Assembly: GCA_965205535.1 (NCBI GenBank)
Contig: CBDBHH010000005.1
Location: 62,001 to 126,000 of the forward strand
Origin: UBA8079 sp965205535
Lineage (GTDB): Bacteria > Pseudomonadota > Alphaproteobacteria > UBA6615
Direction of reading: 5' to 3'
Length of the DNA stretch: 64,000 bases
The translations under genes were made by a program, and so were the position numbers. This document shows, piece by piece, positions 19,777-29,776 of the stretch (positions are counted from its first letter, which is position 1; every line of letters begins with the position of its first letter). The notes below the pieces were generated by a model that saw nothing but the letters and a program-made list of their open reading frames with translations, ran no database searches and was not told where the DNA came from.

Positions 19777-22700
19777 ATGCCCAAACGCACAGACATTCAA
19801 TCCATCATGATCGTCGGCGCCGGGCCCATCGTCATCGGCCAGGCCTGCGAGTTCGATTACTCGGGCACCCAGGCCGTCAAGGCGCTCAAGGACGAAGGCT
19901 ACCGGGTTGTCCTGGTGAATTCGAACCCGGCGACGATCATGACCGATCCGGAATTCGCCGACGCCACCTATGTGGAGCCGATCACACCGGAGATGGTGGC
20001 CAATATCCTCGAGGCCGAGCGCCCCGACGCCATCCTGCCGACCATGGGCGGGCAGACCGCACTCAACACCTGTCTGACCCTGGACCGGGACGGCACGCTG
20101 GAGCGGCTGGGTATCGAGATGATCGGCGCACGCGCCGATGTCATCGACAAGGCCGAAGACCGGCTGCAGTTCCGCGAGGCGATGGACAAGATCGGGCTTG
20201 AATCGCCGCGCTCGATGCAGGCGAACAACCGCAAGGACGCAGAGACCGCGCTCGATATGGTGCGCCTGCCGGCGATCATCCGCCCGAGCTTCACCCTGGG
20301 CGGCCAGGGCGGCGGCATCGCCTATAACCGCGACGAATTCTTCGAGATCGTCATGGGCGGGATCGACGCCTCCCCGGTGAGCGAGGTCCTGGTCGAGGAA
20401 TCCGTCCTCGGCTGGAAGGAATATGAGATGGAGGTCGTCCGCGACAAGGCGGATAACTGCATCATCATTTGCGCCATCGAGAATATCGACCCGATGGGCG
20501 TGCACACGGGCGATTCCATCACGGTCGCCCCGTCGCTGACCCTGACGGACAAGGAATACCAGATCATGCGCGACGCCTCGATCGCGTGCCTGCGCGAAAT
20601 CGGCGTCGAGACCGGCGGTTCGAACGTGCAATTCGCCATCAACCCGAAGGACGGGCGGATGGTGGTGATCGAGATGAACCCGCGCGTCAGCCGCTCTTCC
20701 GCGCTGGCCTCCAAGGCGACCGGCTTCCCGATCGCCAAGATCGCCGCGAAACTGGCCGTCGGCTACACCCTCGACGAACTGACCAACGAGATCACCGGCA
20801 CCACCCCGGCCAGCTTCGAGCCGACGATCGACTATGTCGTCACGAAGATGCCCCGCTTCACCTTCGAGAAATTCCCCGGCACCGAGGCGACCCTGACCAC
20901 CTCGATGAAATCGGTCGGCGAGGCCATGTCGATCGGTCGGACCTTTGCCGAGAGCCTGCAGAAGGCCTACCGCTCGATGGAAACCGGGCTGACGGGCCTG
21001 AACGAGGTCACGATCCCCGGCGCGGAAACCGGCACGGGCATCGACGAGGACGCGGTTTTCGCCGCGCTGGGTCAACCCACGCCCGAACGCCTGCTGAATA
21101 TTGCCCAGGCCTTCCGGCTTGGCATTTCAGCCGATGATATCCAGCGCGTCACCCATTTCGACCCCTGGTTCCTGAACCAGATTTCGGCCATCGTTCAGGC
21201 TGAAACCCATGTGCGCGAGGCGGGTCTTCCCGAGAACTTCGACGGTCTGATGCGTCTCAAGCGGATGGGGTTTTCCGATGAACGGCTGGCCGAACTGTCG
21301 GGCAAGACAGAAGCCGACGTCGTAGCCCTTCGCGACAAGCTGGAGCTGCACCCGGTGTTCAAGCGGATCGACACCTGCGCAGCCGAATTCCCCAGCGAGA
21401 CGCCGTACATGTACTCCGCCTATGAGGGTGATTCCTCCCAGCCCGGCGAGTGCGAGGCCGATCCGAGCGACCGGGAGAAAGTCATTATTCTGGGCGGCGG
21501 CCCGAACCGGATCGGCCAGGGAATCGAATTCGACTATTGCTGCGTTCACGCCGTCTTCGCCCTCGAGGAAGCCGGCTATGAGACGATCATGGTCAATTGC
21601 AATCCGGAAACCGTCTCGACCGATTACGACACATCCGACCGGCTGTATTTCGAGCCGCTGACCGCTGAAGACGTGATCGAGATCTGCAAGCTCGAACAGA
21701 CCAAGGGCTCACTCAAGGGCGTCATCGTTCAGTTCGGTGGCCAGACACCCCTCAAGCTGGCCCACGCGCTGGAAGCGGCCGGCATTCCGATCCTCGGCAC
21801 TTCGCCCGACGCCATCGACCTGGCCGAAGATCGCAAGCGTTTCCAGAAGCTGCTCCAGGACCTGGAGCTTCGCCAGCCCGAGAATGCGATCGCGACCAGT
21901 GCGGAAGAAGCCCTGGCTGCCGCCGAAGAGCTCGGCTTCCCGATCCTGATCCGGCCCTCCTATGTGCTGGGCGGCCGGGCCATGGAACTGGTCCACGGCA
22001 TGGAAGCGCTGACCCGCTATATCAACGAGGCGGTGCGTGTGTCGGGAACCAGCCCGGTGCTGCTCGACCGCTACCTGCAGGACGCCATCGAAGTCGATGT
22101 GGACGCGCTGTGCGACAGCGCGGGCAATGTCCATGTCGCGGGCATCATGGAGCATATCGAGGAAGCGGGCATTCATTCCGGCGACAGCGCCTGTTCGCTG
22201 CCCCCCTACTCACTCAGCGAAACCGTGCTGACCGAGATCCGCCGCCAGACCGAGATGCTGGCCCGTGCACTGAACGTCCTGGGCCTGATGAATGTGCAAT
22301 ATGCGGTGAAGGACGAAGAGGTCTACCTGATCGAGGTCAACCCGCGTGCCAGCCGTACGGTGCCATTCGTCGCCAAGGCGACCGGTGTAGCGATCGCCAA
22401 GGTCGCGGCGCGCCTCATGGCCGGCGAAATGATCGCGGATTTCGACCTGCCCGACACGTCCAAACCCAGCGGCCATGTCGCGGTCAAGGAAGCGGTCTTC
22501 CCCTTCGCGCGTTTTCCCGGCGTCGATACAATCCTGGGCCCGGAAATGAAATCGACCGGCGAGGTGATCGGGCTGGACCGTGACTTCGGTCACGCGTTTG
22601 CAAAGTCCCAGCTCGGCAGCGGCACCGTCGTGCCGGTGGCCGGCCGGGTCTTTATTTCGGTACGTGAGCGCGACAAGGACGCAATGGTCGAAATTTCGCG

Positions 22701-23043
22701 CGGGCTTGTGGATATGGGCTTCGAGGTCATCGCCACGAGCGGCACCGCGCGGCATCTCGCCGAGAACAACATTCCTGTCGACACCGTCAACAAGGTGCTG
22801 GAGGGACGCCCGCACATCGTCGACGCGATGCAGAATGGCGATGTTCAACTGGTCATCAACACCACCGAGGGCGCGCGCTCGATTGCCGACAGCTACAGCC
22901 TGCGGCGCACGGCCCTGAATCAGCGCATCCCCTACTACACCACGGTCGCGGGTGCGCGGGCTGCGGTGGCATCGATTAACGCGATGCGCAGCGGTGCCCT
23001 TGAAGTCGCGCCACTTCAGTCGTATTTTAGTATCGATTTTTGA
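19777..23043 (+). CDS. carB: Carbamoyl-phosphate synthase large subunit
   Basis: 1,088 residues, normal length. Two homologous ATP-grasp halves are visible: first IMIVGAGPIVIGQACEFDYSG and RPSFTLGGQGGGIAYN, second VIILGGGPNRIGQGIEFDYCC and RPSYVLGGRAMELV. An MGS-like allosteric domain closes the protein (FISVRERDKDAMVEI, IATSGTARHLAENNIP). It makes carbamoyl phosphate from bicarbonate, ammonia and two ATP. Two-base spacing from carA indicates one operon. Confidence 0.98.
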   Translation: MPKRTDIQSIMIVGAGPIVIGQACEFDYSGTQAVKALKDEGYRVVLVNSNPATIMTDPEFADATYVEPITPEMVANILEAERPDAILPTMGGQTALNTCLTLDRDGTLERLGIEMIGARADVIDKAEDRLQFREAMDKIGLESPRSMQANNRKDAETALDMVRLPAIIRPSFTLGGQGGGIAYNRDEFFEIVMGGIDASPVSEVLVEESVLGWKEYEMEVVRDKADNCIIICAIENIDPMGVHTGDSITVAPSLTLTDKEYQIMRDASIACLREIGVETGGSNVQFAINPKDGRMVVIEMNPRVSRSSALASKATGFPIAKIAAKLAVGYTLDELTNEITGTTPASFEPTIDYVVTKMPRFTFEKFPGTEATLTTSMKSVGEAMSIGRTFAESLQKAYRSMETGLTGLNEVTIPGAETGTGIDEDAVFAALGQPTPERLLNIAQAFRLGISADDIQRVTHFDPWFLNQISAIVQAETHVREAGLPENFDGLMRLKRMGFSDERLAELSGKTEADVVALRDKLELHPVFKRIDTCAAEFPSETPYMYSAYEGDSSQPGECEADPSDREKVIILGGGPNRIGQGIEFDYCCVHAVFALEEAGYETIMVNCNPETVSTDYDTSDRLYFEPLTAEDVIEICKLEQTKGSLKGVIVQFGGQTPLKLAHALEAAGIPILGTSPDAIDLAEDRKRFQKLLQDLELRQPENAIATSAEEALAAAEELGFPILIRPSYVLGGRAMELVHGMEALTRYINEAVRVSGTSPVLLDRYLQDAIEVDVDALCDSAGNVHVAGIMEHIEEAGIHSGDSACSLPPYSLSETVLTEIRRQTEMLARALNVLGLMNVQYAVKDEEVYLIEVNPRASRTVPFVAKATGVAIAKVAARLMAGEMIADFDLPDTSKPSGHVAVKEAVFPFARFPGVDTILGPEMKSTGEVIGLDRDFGHAFAKSQLGSGTVVPVAGRVFISVRERDKDAMVEISRGLVDMGFEVIATSGTARHLAENNIPVDTVNKVLEGRPHIVDAMQNGDVQLVINTTEGARSIADSYSLRRTALNQRIPYYTTVAGARAAVASINAMRSGALEVAPLQSYFSIDF

Positions 23044-23167
23044 ACGGCTTAGGCCCGCTGGATGTCCGCGTCATGCCAAAATGGCTGGTGCGGCCCGAGG
23101 CGGGTGTTTTAGTCTGTCATTCGTAGCAATTTTTCGTTCGTAAAAACGATCGAACAGCGGTCGGACC

Positions 23168-23641
23168 ATGGATAAGATCCCAATGACTCCGGAGGGCCAT
23201 GAGGCCCTTCAAGAAGAGCTGAAAAACCTCAAGACCGTCGAACGTCCGGCGATCGTGAAGGCCATTGCGGCCGCGCGTGAACACGGCGATCTCTCCGAGA
23301 ACGCCGAGTACCACGCCGCGCGTGAACGCCAGAGCTTCGTCGAAGGCCGGATCGGCGAACTCGAAGACACCACCAAGCGCGCCGAGATCATCGACACGAC
23401 CAAGCTCAAGGGCAAAACCGTGCGCTTCGGTGCAAAAGTGAAACTCGCCGACGAAGAAACCGACGAGGAAGCGACCTATCAACTGGTCGGCGAGTTCGAG
23501 GCCGATATCGAGAAGCGCAAGATTTCAATCATGTCACCGCTCGGCAAGGCGCTGATCGGCCGCGAGACGGGCGACAGTGTCGAGGTCACCACGCCCAACG
23601 GCGTGCGCTATTTCGAAGTGGTGTCGGTCCGCTTCCGCTAG
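23168..23641 (+). CDS. greA: Transcription elongation factor GreA
   Basis: 157 residues: an N-terminal coiled coil (MTPEGHEALQEELKNLKTVE... HGDLSENAEYHAARERQSF, with the acidic tip residues that enter the polymerase secondary channel) and a C-terminal FKBP-like domain (SPLGKALIGRETGDSVEV). It rescues backtracked RNA polymerase. It lies 125 bp after carB, and the AT-rich gap with TTCGTAGCAATTTTTCG may hold its own promoter. Confidence 0.97.
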   Translation: MDKIPMTPEGHEALQEELKNLKTVERPAIVKAIAAAREHGDLSENAEYHAARERQSFVEGRIGELEDTTKRAEIIDTTKLKGKTVRFGAKVKLADEETDEEATYQLVGEFEADIEKRKISIMSPLGKALIGRETGDSVEVTTPNGVRYFEVVSVRFR

Positions 23642-23682
23642 ACCTTCTGTCTCACAAGAAAACGGCCGCCCTTCGGGCTGCG

Positions 23683-24198
23683 CTATTCCTCCGGGTCGTC
23701 GACCGGGACGCCCGAGGCGTATTTCGAACTCCGGATCACCTGGAAAGTCTGTACCGTCGAGACATGGTCCACGCCGGTCAGGCGGGTGGTGAGTTCATTC
23801 TCGTGGGCGGTGTTGCGTGCCACGAAACGCAGCATGAAATCGCCACCGCCACGGATCATGTCGCAGCGGCGCACTTCCGGCCAATCATCGACCACTCGCT
23901 CAAACTCCGACAACACGGCATCCGACTGGCTGTCGAGCCCGACGAGGGCATGAAACGCGACTTCGTAACCAAGTTGCTCGGCTTCGAGTTCGGCGTGGTA
24001 GCCGGTGATGTATCCCGCCGATTCCAGGGCGCGGACTCGTCGCAGACATGGCGGCGCGGAAATACCGGCGCGACGCGCGAGCTCGACATTGGTGATACGG
24101 CCTTCGTCGCGAAGATTGCGGAGGATGCGTCTGTCGATCGCATCAAGCTTCACTTTGCGGTTCAGGGCGCCTTCACCCCCCCGATCACTGTCCGGCAT
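23683..24198 (-). CDS. Lrp/AsnC-family transcriptional regulator
   Basis: 171 residues from ATG 24198 (a longer frame is possible but its extra residues are not family-like). The helix-turn-helix is LDAIDRRILRNLRDEGRITNVELARRAGISAPPCLRRVRALE, and the C-terminal RAM domain has VAFHALVGLDSQSDAVLSEFE and TRLTGVDHVSTVQTFQVI. Alphaproteobacterial homologues respond to amino acids. It faces greA tail to tail. Confidence 0.92.
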   Translation of the reverse strand: MPDSDRGGEGALNRKVKLDAIDRRILRNLRDEGRITNVELARRAGISAPPCLRRVRALESAGYITGYHAELEAEQLGYEVAFHALVGLDSQSDAVLSEFERVVDDWPEVRRCDMIRGGGDFMLRFVARNTAHENELTTRLTGVDHVSTVQTFQVIRSSKYASGVPVDDPEE

Positions 24199-24376
24199 TC
24201 TGTGTACGCTCCAGGATGGTACGGCTTTTGATTTCGCAGGACCCGCAATGGGAATCACCCAATGCCCCGCTTATAGTCGCCGTTAAAACCGAACCGGATG
24301 CTAGCAGATTGAATTTATATTTCAAACGCAAGCTTGCTCGATTTGCGCCGAATTTCCGCTGATATAACCATTGTCG

Positions 24377-25354
24377 ATGACCGTGCCGCCCAACCCACAA
24401 TCCTGCTGGATACTCACCGATGGCAAGATCGGCATGGTCAACCAGTGTCTCGGCCTCGCGCGCGCACTGGGTCATGAAGCCGACGCCAAAACCGTCGATT
24501 TGCGCCGCCCCTGGGCATGGCTGCCCCCGGCATTGATCCCGGCGCAGACCAGTGTGGTCACCACCGGCTCGACGCCGCTCGTGCCACCTTGGCCGGACTT
24601 GCTGATCGCGACAGGCCGTAAATCCGTGGCACCGGCGCGCGCGATCCGGCGCGCGAGCGGCGGCAAGACCTTTTGCGTCCAGATCCAGGACCCGGGTGTT
24701 GCGACAGGGTCGTTCGACCTCGTCGTGGCACCGGCCCATGACCGCCTGCGCGGCGACAATGTGGTGACCACGCTTGGCGCCATGCAAGGTGTGGACCCTG
24801 CGGCGCTGGAGGCCGCGCGCGCGGAATTTGCCGAACGGGTTTCAGGCCTGCCCCGGCCTCTTGCGAGTGTCCTCCTGGGCGGCGACAACGCGGTCTACCG
24901 GATGACACCGGCGTTGGGTGAAACCCTGGCAGCACAGCTGCGCACCCTGGCGGCTGAACAGAGCTGGGGCCTGGCAATCACGCCATCCCGGCGCACGCCG
25001 GATTTCGTGATCGAGGCGATCCGCAACGCGCTCAGCGGGCAGAGCGCCGACATTTGGGACGAAACGGGTGCCAACCCCTATCTGGGTTTTCTGGCCCATG
25101 CGGATTCGATCATCGTGACCGGGGATTCGGTAAACATGGTCAGCGAGGCCGCAGCAACCGGCAAGCCGGTTCATGTGGTCCACCTCGAGGGTGGGTCGAA
25201 AAAGTTCAATCGGTTCCACACGGCGATGGCGGCGCGCGGCATCACGCGGCCATTCGCCGGCACATTGGAACAATGGAGCTACGAACCACCGGATGACATG
25301 GCGAACGTCGTCGGGGAAATTGAGCGTCGTATGGCCGCATCCGACCGGGCCTAG
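24377..25354 (+). CDS. ELM1-like protein (DUF1022 / mitochondrial fission ELM1 family)
   Basis: 325 residues from ATG 24377. Family features are the N-terminal CWILTDGKIGMVNQCLGLARALG, a middle VSGLPRPLASVLLGGDN, and a C-terminal IIVTGDSVNMVSEAAATGKPVHVVHLEG, which resembles the nucleotide-sugar-binding half of GT-B glycosyltransferases. The plant relative ELM1 takes part in mitochondrial fission; the bacterial role is not established. It begins a plus-strand set with a 2OG oxygenase and a 658-residue unknown protein. Confidence 0.85.
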   Translation: MTVPPNPQSCWILTDGKIGMVNQCLGLARALGHEADAKTVDLRRPWAWLPPALIPAQTSVVTTGSTPLVPPWPDLLIATGRKSVAPARAIRRASGGKTFCVQIQDPGVATGSFDLVVAPAHDRLRGDNVVTTLGAMQGVDPAALEAARAEFAERVSGLPRPLASVLLGGDNAVYRMTPALGETLAAQLRTLAAEQSWGLAITPSRRTPDFVIEAIRNALSGQSADIWDETGANPYLGFLAHADSIIVTGDSVNMVSEAAATGKPVHVVHLEGGSKKFNRFHTAMAARGITRPFAGTLEQWSYEPPDDMANVVGEIERRMAASDRA

Positions 25355-25395
25355 CATCGTTTGCATTCGCGTGAGTCGCGATCTAAGAAATATGT

Positions 25396-26034
25396 ATGTC
25401 AGTCATCGACTTCGCAGCCCTGGGGTCAGCCCCCGTCGGACACGACCCGTTTGATCATGTCCTCGTGTCGGGCCTTATTTCGCAAGACGCGCTGCGCGCT
25501 GCCCATGAAGACTTTCCGACGATCGAACGTCCGGGCAGCTTTCCGACCACCCAGCTCAGTTACGGACCAGGCTTCGCGGCCCTGTTGGAGGCGCTCGAAG
25601 GCCCCGAGATGGCCACCGCTTTGGGCGGAAAGCTCGGCGTTGATCTGACGGACAAGCCGACCATGGTCACGGTCCGCGGGCGCGCGCGGTCGAGCGACGG
25701 AAAGATCCACACCGATTCATCGGGCAAGCTGGTCACGGTCCTGCTCTACATGAATCCGTCATGGGAGGAACCCGGCGGGCAACTCCGGCTGCTGCGCAGC
25801 GCCGACGATCTGGAGGATTACGCTGTCGAGGTACCGCCCGACGAGGGGACACTGCTGGCGTTCCCCTGCATTCCCAACGCCTGGCACGGGCACCAGCCGT
25901 TTGACGGTGAGCGCCGGACAATCCAGCTGAACTGGGTGACAAGTCGCCGCTACAAATTGCGCGAACAAGTGCGACACTCGATTTCCGCATTCTTCAAGAA
26001 ACTTGCGGGCAAGCAGGCGCACCATGACGCTTAA
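25396..26034 (+). CDS. 2OG-Fe(II) oxygenase superfamily protein
   Basis: 212 residues with the facial triad of 2-oxoglutarate/Fe(II) dioxygenases: the His-x-Asp in KIHTDSSGKLVTVLLYMN and the distal His in NAWHGHQPFDGERRTIQLNWV, where the Arg can hold 2-oxoglutarate. Prolyl-hydroxylase-like enzymes have this layout. Its end overlaps the next gene by 11 bp, suggesting coupled translation. The substrate is unknown; a cell-surface sugar or protein is possible given the neighbours. Confidence 0.85.
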   Translation: MSVIDFAALGSAPVGHDPFDHVLVSGLISQDALRAAHEDFPTIERPGSFPTTQLSYGPGFAALLEALEGPEMATALGGKLGVDLTDKPTMVTVRGRARSSDGKIHTDSSGKLVTVLLYMNPSWEEPGGQLRLLRSADDLEDYAVEVPPDEGTLLAFPCIPNAWHGHQPFDGERRTIQLNWVTSRRYKLREQVRHSISAFFKKLAGKQAHHDA

Positions 26035-28000
26035 CATCGACACCTTCTCGAACCTCAAGGGCGGCTTCCCGTTCTTCAAGGCTGCCGGCCACCCCGCGGC
26101 AGCGCCGCTGGCCAGGTCCATGATCGCGCGCCTGGCCGCCGCCCGTGCCGTCGCGGTCTATGACCCTTCCGGCTTCGCGCCGGCGCTGGCCGAACTTTTC
26201 CCGCTCGCCACACTCCCGATCCGGGAAGTCCTGGTCCAGGACCTGGCCGCGCTCGGCCAACCGGTGTTGGGCAAGACAACCCAGCCTGTAACCGATCTGG
26301 CGTCCTCCACCGCGTCGCATCTCCTCGTGGTCGCCTTCGACGCCGACAAGGTGCTGCGCGACATCTCGCATCTCATCCCGCAAGGCATGGACGTCATCAC
26401 GCTTGACGAACTTCGACTGCCCAATGACCGGCAGACCAACAAGCGACGCTATCTCGACCCGCTCAACTTCGCGACGAACTTCGCCTTTTTCCGCGATGGC
26501 CCCGATGGACGTGGTGGGCGCCTGCACACCCGGGTCGCAACAGCAAACTACTGGCACCGCTATGGCGGCGCGAATGTCACCCTGTGGCTGACGCTGATCG
26601 ACGAACAGGGCGAGACCTGCGCCGAGTGGGATCTGGCTTTGCCCGACGCGCCCGGTGGCGTGACGATCGACAGCGCCGAAGTCTGCGCCCGGTTCGGGCT
26701 CGAGGACTTCACAGGTCAGTTGTTTATCCATGCGATCGGTGCGACCGGGCACGACATCGTCAAATACGCCCTCGACACCTACGGCGACGACCCGCATGAC
26801 CTGTCATGCACCCACGACGCCAACGCATGGCCCGCAGACTTCTATGCCGGCCTCCCCGCGCCGAAGGGCGATGAACGGGTTCTGGTGTGGATTCAGAACA
26901 GCCACCCCTGCCCCATCCCGTCGGGCGCGGTCGGCCTCAACCTCATGGGCGACGACCAGACGATCTGGCTAGACCGCGAGATCGAACCCTTCGGCACCTA
27001 CGCGCTCGACACCGCCGATCTGCTACCCGACGCACAATGGCCCGCACAGATCGAGGTCCATGCCGGCAAGCATTTCGTGCGCCCGCGCTATGAGATCGAA
27101 ATCCGTTCGAATGATCAGGTCGAACGCCGGCGCACGGCCCATGTGAATGTCGAGCGCACCGATCTGGAGCCCGACCCGCGGATCGCCGAAATCGGCAACC
27201 TGATGGGCAAGGGCTTCATCCTGCCGGCGCCGATCCTGCCGCGGGACAGTTTCCGTTCCATAGCACTGCCCACACCGATGTCGACGACCCAGGAAACCCT
27301 GCCCGTGCGCGCACTCCTCTATGACGCCGCGGGCCAGGAGGTGGGCCGGCATGATTTCGGCGAGCTCGCACGTGCCGACAGCGTCACGCTAGAGGCGGAC
27401 GATGTCCTGAATGGCTCGGATGCCCTGCGCGACAGCGCCGGCCATATGGAGCTGATTTATGATTTCGGGGTCGCGACCCGCGGGGTCGACGGCTGGCTGC
27501 ACGGGCTGTTTCGCTATGAGGTGCGCGAGTCGGGTCACGCGGCGGAGACAAGCTTCGGTGCGCATATCTTCAATACCGTCCTGACCTGGAACAACGAGCC
27601 GCAATCCTATTCCGGCGCGCCGCCGGGCCTGTCGACACGGCTTTTTCTGCGCACCGACCCGGCCATGGCGGTGGGCGATCACGACCATGACACCTTCTGC
27701 CACCTGATCTATCCAGCCTCGACGCCGTGGCATGCCACATCCGAAACCCAGTTACAGCTGCATGATGGCAGCGGCCATGTCGTGGCCGAGGAAAACCTCC
27801 GGATTGCCTGCGGCGGGTCGGCCCATTTCCGTCTCAGCGAGACCTTCGACGCGAAGGCCCGCGCTGCGGCGGCCGAACCTGGTGCAGCCGGTAGTGGCTA
27901 CGTGCTGATCCGCGACACCACATGCCGCCTGTTCGGATATCATGGCCTGATCGCGCGCGACAGGAACGCCTTCTCGCTCGATCACATGTTCGGGTTTTAG
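26024..28000 (+). CDS. Conserved protein of unknown function, 658 residues
   Basis: I do not recognise the family with confidence. From ATG 26024 there is no signal peptide or membrane segment. Residues 1-140 look like an alpha/beta domain (AVAVYDPSGFAPALAELFPL; LLVVAFDADKVLRDISHLIPQGMDVITLDELRLP), reminiscent of nucleotide- or sugar-binding folds. Residues 165-658 are rich in beta strands and His/Trp (ANYWHRYGGANVTLWLTL; HIFNTVLTWNNEPQSYSGAPPGLSTR). It is translationally coupled to the 2OG oxygenase and follows the ELM1-like gene, so a joint role is likely. Confidence 0.7.
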   Translation: MTLNIDTFSNLKGGFPFFKAAGHPAAAPLARSMIARLAAARAVAVYDPSGFAPALAELFPLATLPIREVLVQDLAALGQPVLGKTTQPVTDLASSTASHLLVVAFDADKVLRDISHLIPQGMDVITLDELRLPNDRQTNKRRYLDPLNFATNFAFFRDGPDGRGGRLHTRVATANYWHRYGGANVTLWLTLIDEQGETCAEWDLALPDAPGGVTIDSAEVCARFGLEDFTGQLFIHAIGATGHDIVKYALDTYGDDPHDLSCTHDANAWPADFYAGLPAPKGDERVLVWIQNSHPCPIPSGAVGLNLMGDDQTIWLDREIEPFGTYALDTADLLPDAQWPAQIEVHAGKHFVRPRYEIEIRSNDQVERRRTAHVNVERTDLEPDPRIAEIGNLMGKGFILPAPILPRDSFRSIALPTPMSTTQETLPVRALLYDAAGQEVGRHDFGELARADSVTLEADDVLNGSDALRDSAGHMELIYDFGVATRGVDGWLHGLFRYEVRESGHAAETSFGAHIFNTVLTWNNEPQSYSGAPPGLSTRLFLRTDPAMAVGDHDHDTFCHLIYPASTPWHATSETQLQLHDGSGHVVAEENLRIACGGSAHFRLSETFDAKARAAAAEPGAAGSGYVLIRDTTCRLFGYHGLIARDRNAFSLDHMFGF

Positions 28001-28087
28001 TTCGCCTTCGCTCTTCCGGAGGCCTCGCGCACACCCCGTCCCGATGCTACCCTCGAGTTGAGGGATTAAGTTGTTTTGGGGGATTAC

Positions 28088-28939
28088 ATGAAAATTCGAA
28101 CACTTGCGGCTGCGTTCGCGGCAGTCCTGTCTGCGAGCGTAACGTTTGGTTCGTCGAGCGCGTCGGCAGAAACCCTGCTGGAGCGCGGCACCTATCTGAT
28201 GGAATCGATCGTCGCCTGCGGCAATTGCCACACGCCCCAGGGGCCGAATGGCCCCATCGCCGGCATGGAACTCGCCGGCGGGCTTGTGTTCGACGAGCCC
28301 GGCTTCGTCGCGGTTTCGACCAACATCACCCAGGACAAGGAAACTGGTATCGGCGACTGGACCGACGCGCAAATCATCGCTTCCATTCGCGAAGGCAAGC
28401 GCCCGGACGGAACCACCGTCGGCCCGCCGATGCCGATCGAGATGTATCGCGGCCTGTCCGACTGGGATGTGCAGGCCATTGTCGCCTATCTGCGCACGGT
28501 GAAACCGGTGCGCAACGAAGTGCAAAAATCGAAATATGATTTCCCCCTGCCGCCGGCCTATGGCCCGCCGGTCGGCTCGGTACCATCTGTTTCACCCGAC
28601 GACCGTGTCGCCTATGGCGCCTATCTGGCCGGCCCGGCCGGGCATTGCATGGAATGCCACACGCCGTTTGCCAAGCCGGGCATGCGTGATTTCGAGAACA
28701 ATCTGGGCGCCGGCGGTGTCGAGTTCCACGGCCCCTGGGGAGTCAGCACATCGACGAACATCACGCCGTCTAACCTGAGCGACCGCAGCTACACGGACAT
28801 CAGGAGCCTGATCACGACCGGCACCCGACCCGACGGTTCGCGGATGATGCCGCCGATGGCCTACCCGTACTACGCCAACATCACGGAAGAAGATCTTCAG
28901 GCAATCGTCGCCTATCTGCGCACGATTCCTGCAAGGTAG
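28088..28939 (+). CDS. Dihaem cytochrome c
   Basis: 283 residues from ATG 28088, with a signal peptide (KIRTLAAAFAAVLSASVTFG, cleavage near ASA-ET). There are two haem c motifs, CGNCH near residue 42 and CMECH near residue 190, each in a c-type domain with later axial Met candidates (GPPMPIEM; MMPPMAYP). It resembles the cytochrome subunits of alcohol/aldehyde dehydrogenases. A periplasmic electron carrier is likely, but no dehydrogenase partner is adjacent. Confidence 0.9.
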   Translation: MKIRTLAAAFAAVLSASVTFGSSSASAETLLERGTYLMESIVACGNCHTPQGPNGPIAGMELAGGLVFDEPGFVAVSTNITQDKETGIGDWTDAQIIASIREGKRPDGTTVGPPMPIEMYRGLSDWDVQAIVAYLRTVKPVRNEVQKSKYDFPLPPAYGPPVGSVPSVSPDDRVAYGAYLAGPAGHCMECHTPFAKPGMRDFENNLGAGGVEFHGPWGVSTSTNITPSNLSDRSYTDIRSLITTGTRPDGSRMMPPMAYPYYANITEEDLQAIVAYLRTIPAR

Positions 28940-28950
28940 GCAGTCCCGAC

Positions 28951-29682
28951 ATGGCCGAGAAAGAGTTCGATATCGCGACCCCTGACGGGGTGATGCCCAG
29001 TTTCGCGGCCTGGCCCGATGAGCCCGGGCCCCACCCTGTCATCGTCATTTACATGGACGCGCCGGGCATCCGCGAGGAATTGCGCGACTTCGCGCGGCGG
29101 ATCGCCGGTGAGGGCTACTATGCCGTCCTGCCGGATCTCTACTACCGGCTCGGCCTGCTGCGTTTCAACCTGGCAGAACGCACCGAGAAGATGGGCGAGA
29201 TGATCTTCGCCGCCTGGCACAGCCTGACCAACGCGGGCGTGGCGAGCGACACCGGCGCGATCCTTTCCGCGCTGGGCGAGGACCCGGCCGCCTCGGACGG
29301 GCCCATGGGCTCGGTCGGCTATTGCATGAGCGGCGCGTTCATCACCACCGTCGCAGGCCGCTTCCCCGACCGCTTCGCCGCCAACGTCTCGCTCTACGGG
29401 GTGTGGATTGTGACCGAGCATGAAGATTCCCCTCACCTGCTCGCACCCCAGATCGAGGGCGAAATGTATTACGCCTTCGCCGAGCATGACCACTGGGTGC
29501 CGGACAACGTGATCCCCGATCTCACCGCCGCACTGGATGATGCCGGCGTGCCCCACGAAATCGAGACCTTCCCGGGCACAGAGCACGGCTTCGCCTTTCC
29601 CCAGCGCCCGGTCTATCACGAGGCATCGGCCGAGATTGTCTGGGGTAAGATGTTCGAGCTCTACGCCCGCGTGCTGGGATAG
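28951..29682 (+). CDS. Dienelactone hydrolase-family protein
   Basis: 243 residues of alpha/beta-hydrolase fold. Nucleophile elbow GYCMSGAF (Cys), followed by the Asp in YAFAEHDHWVP and the His in FPGTEHGFAFP, the Cys-Asp-His triad of dienelactone hydrolases. The N-terminus ITDGVMPSF-like part (FDIATPDGVMPSFAAWP) is family-typical. It starts 11 bp after the cytochrome gene. It probably hydrolyses a lactone or ester in the cytoplasm; the substrate is unknown. Confidence 0.9.
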   Translation: MAEKEFDIATPDGVMPSFAAWPDEPGPHPVIVIYMDAPGIREELRDFARRIAGEGYYAVLPDLYYRLGLLRFNLAERTEKMGEMIFAAWHSLTNAGVASDTGAILSALGEDPAASDGPMGSVGYCMSGAFITTVAGRFPDRFAANVSLYGVWIVTEHEDSPHLLAPQIEGEMYYAFAEHDHWVPDNVIPDLTAALDDAGVPHEIETFPGTEHGFAFPQRPVYHEASAEIVWGKMFELYARVLG

Positions 29683-29776
29683 TACTGCAAATCCCCACCG
29701 TCACACTTGCGCTCGCCCGCTCGCCTTGGGACACTCCAAGCCAACGAGAACAACCGCATATCCGGGAGAAATCGCC

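Noticed and set aside
19729..21075. A 448-codon open frame opposite carB
   Set aside because: Entirely antisense to conserved carB codons; His/Gly/Arg-rich composition without motifs.
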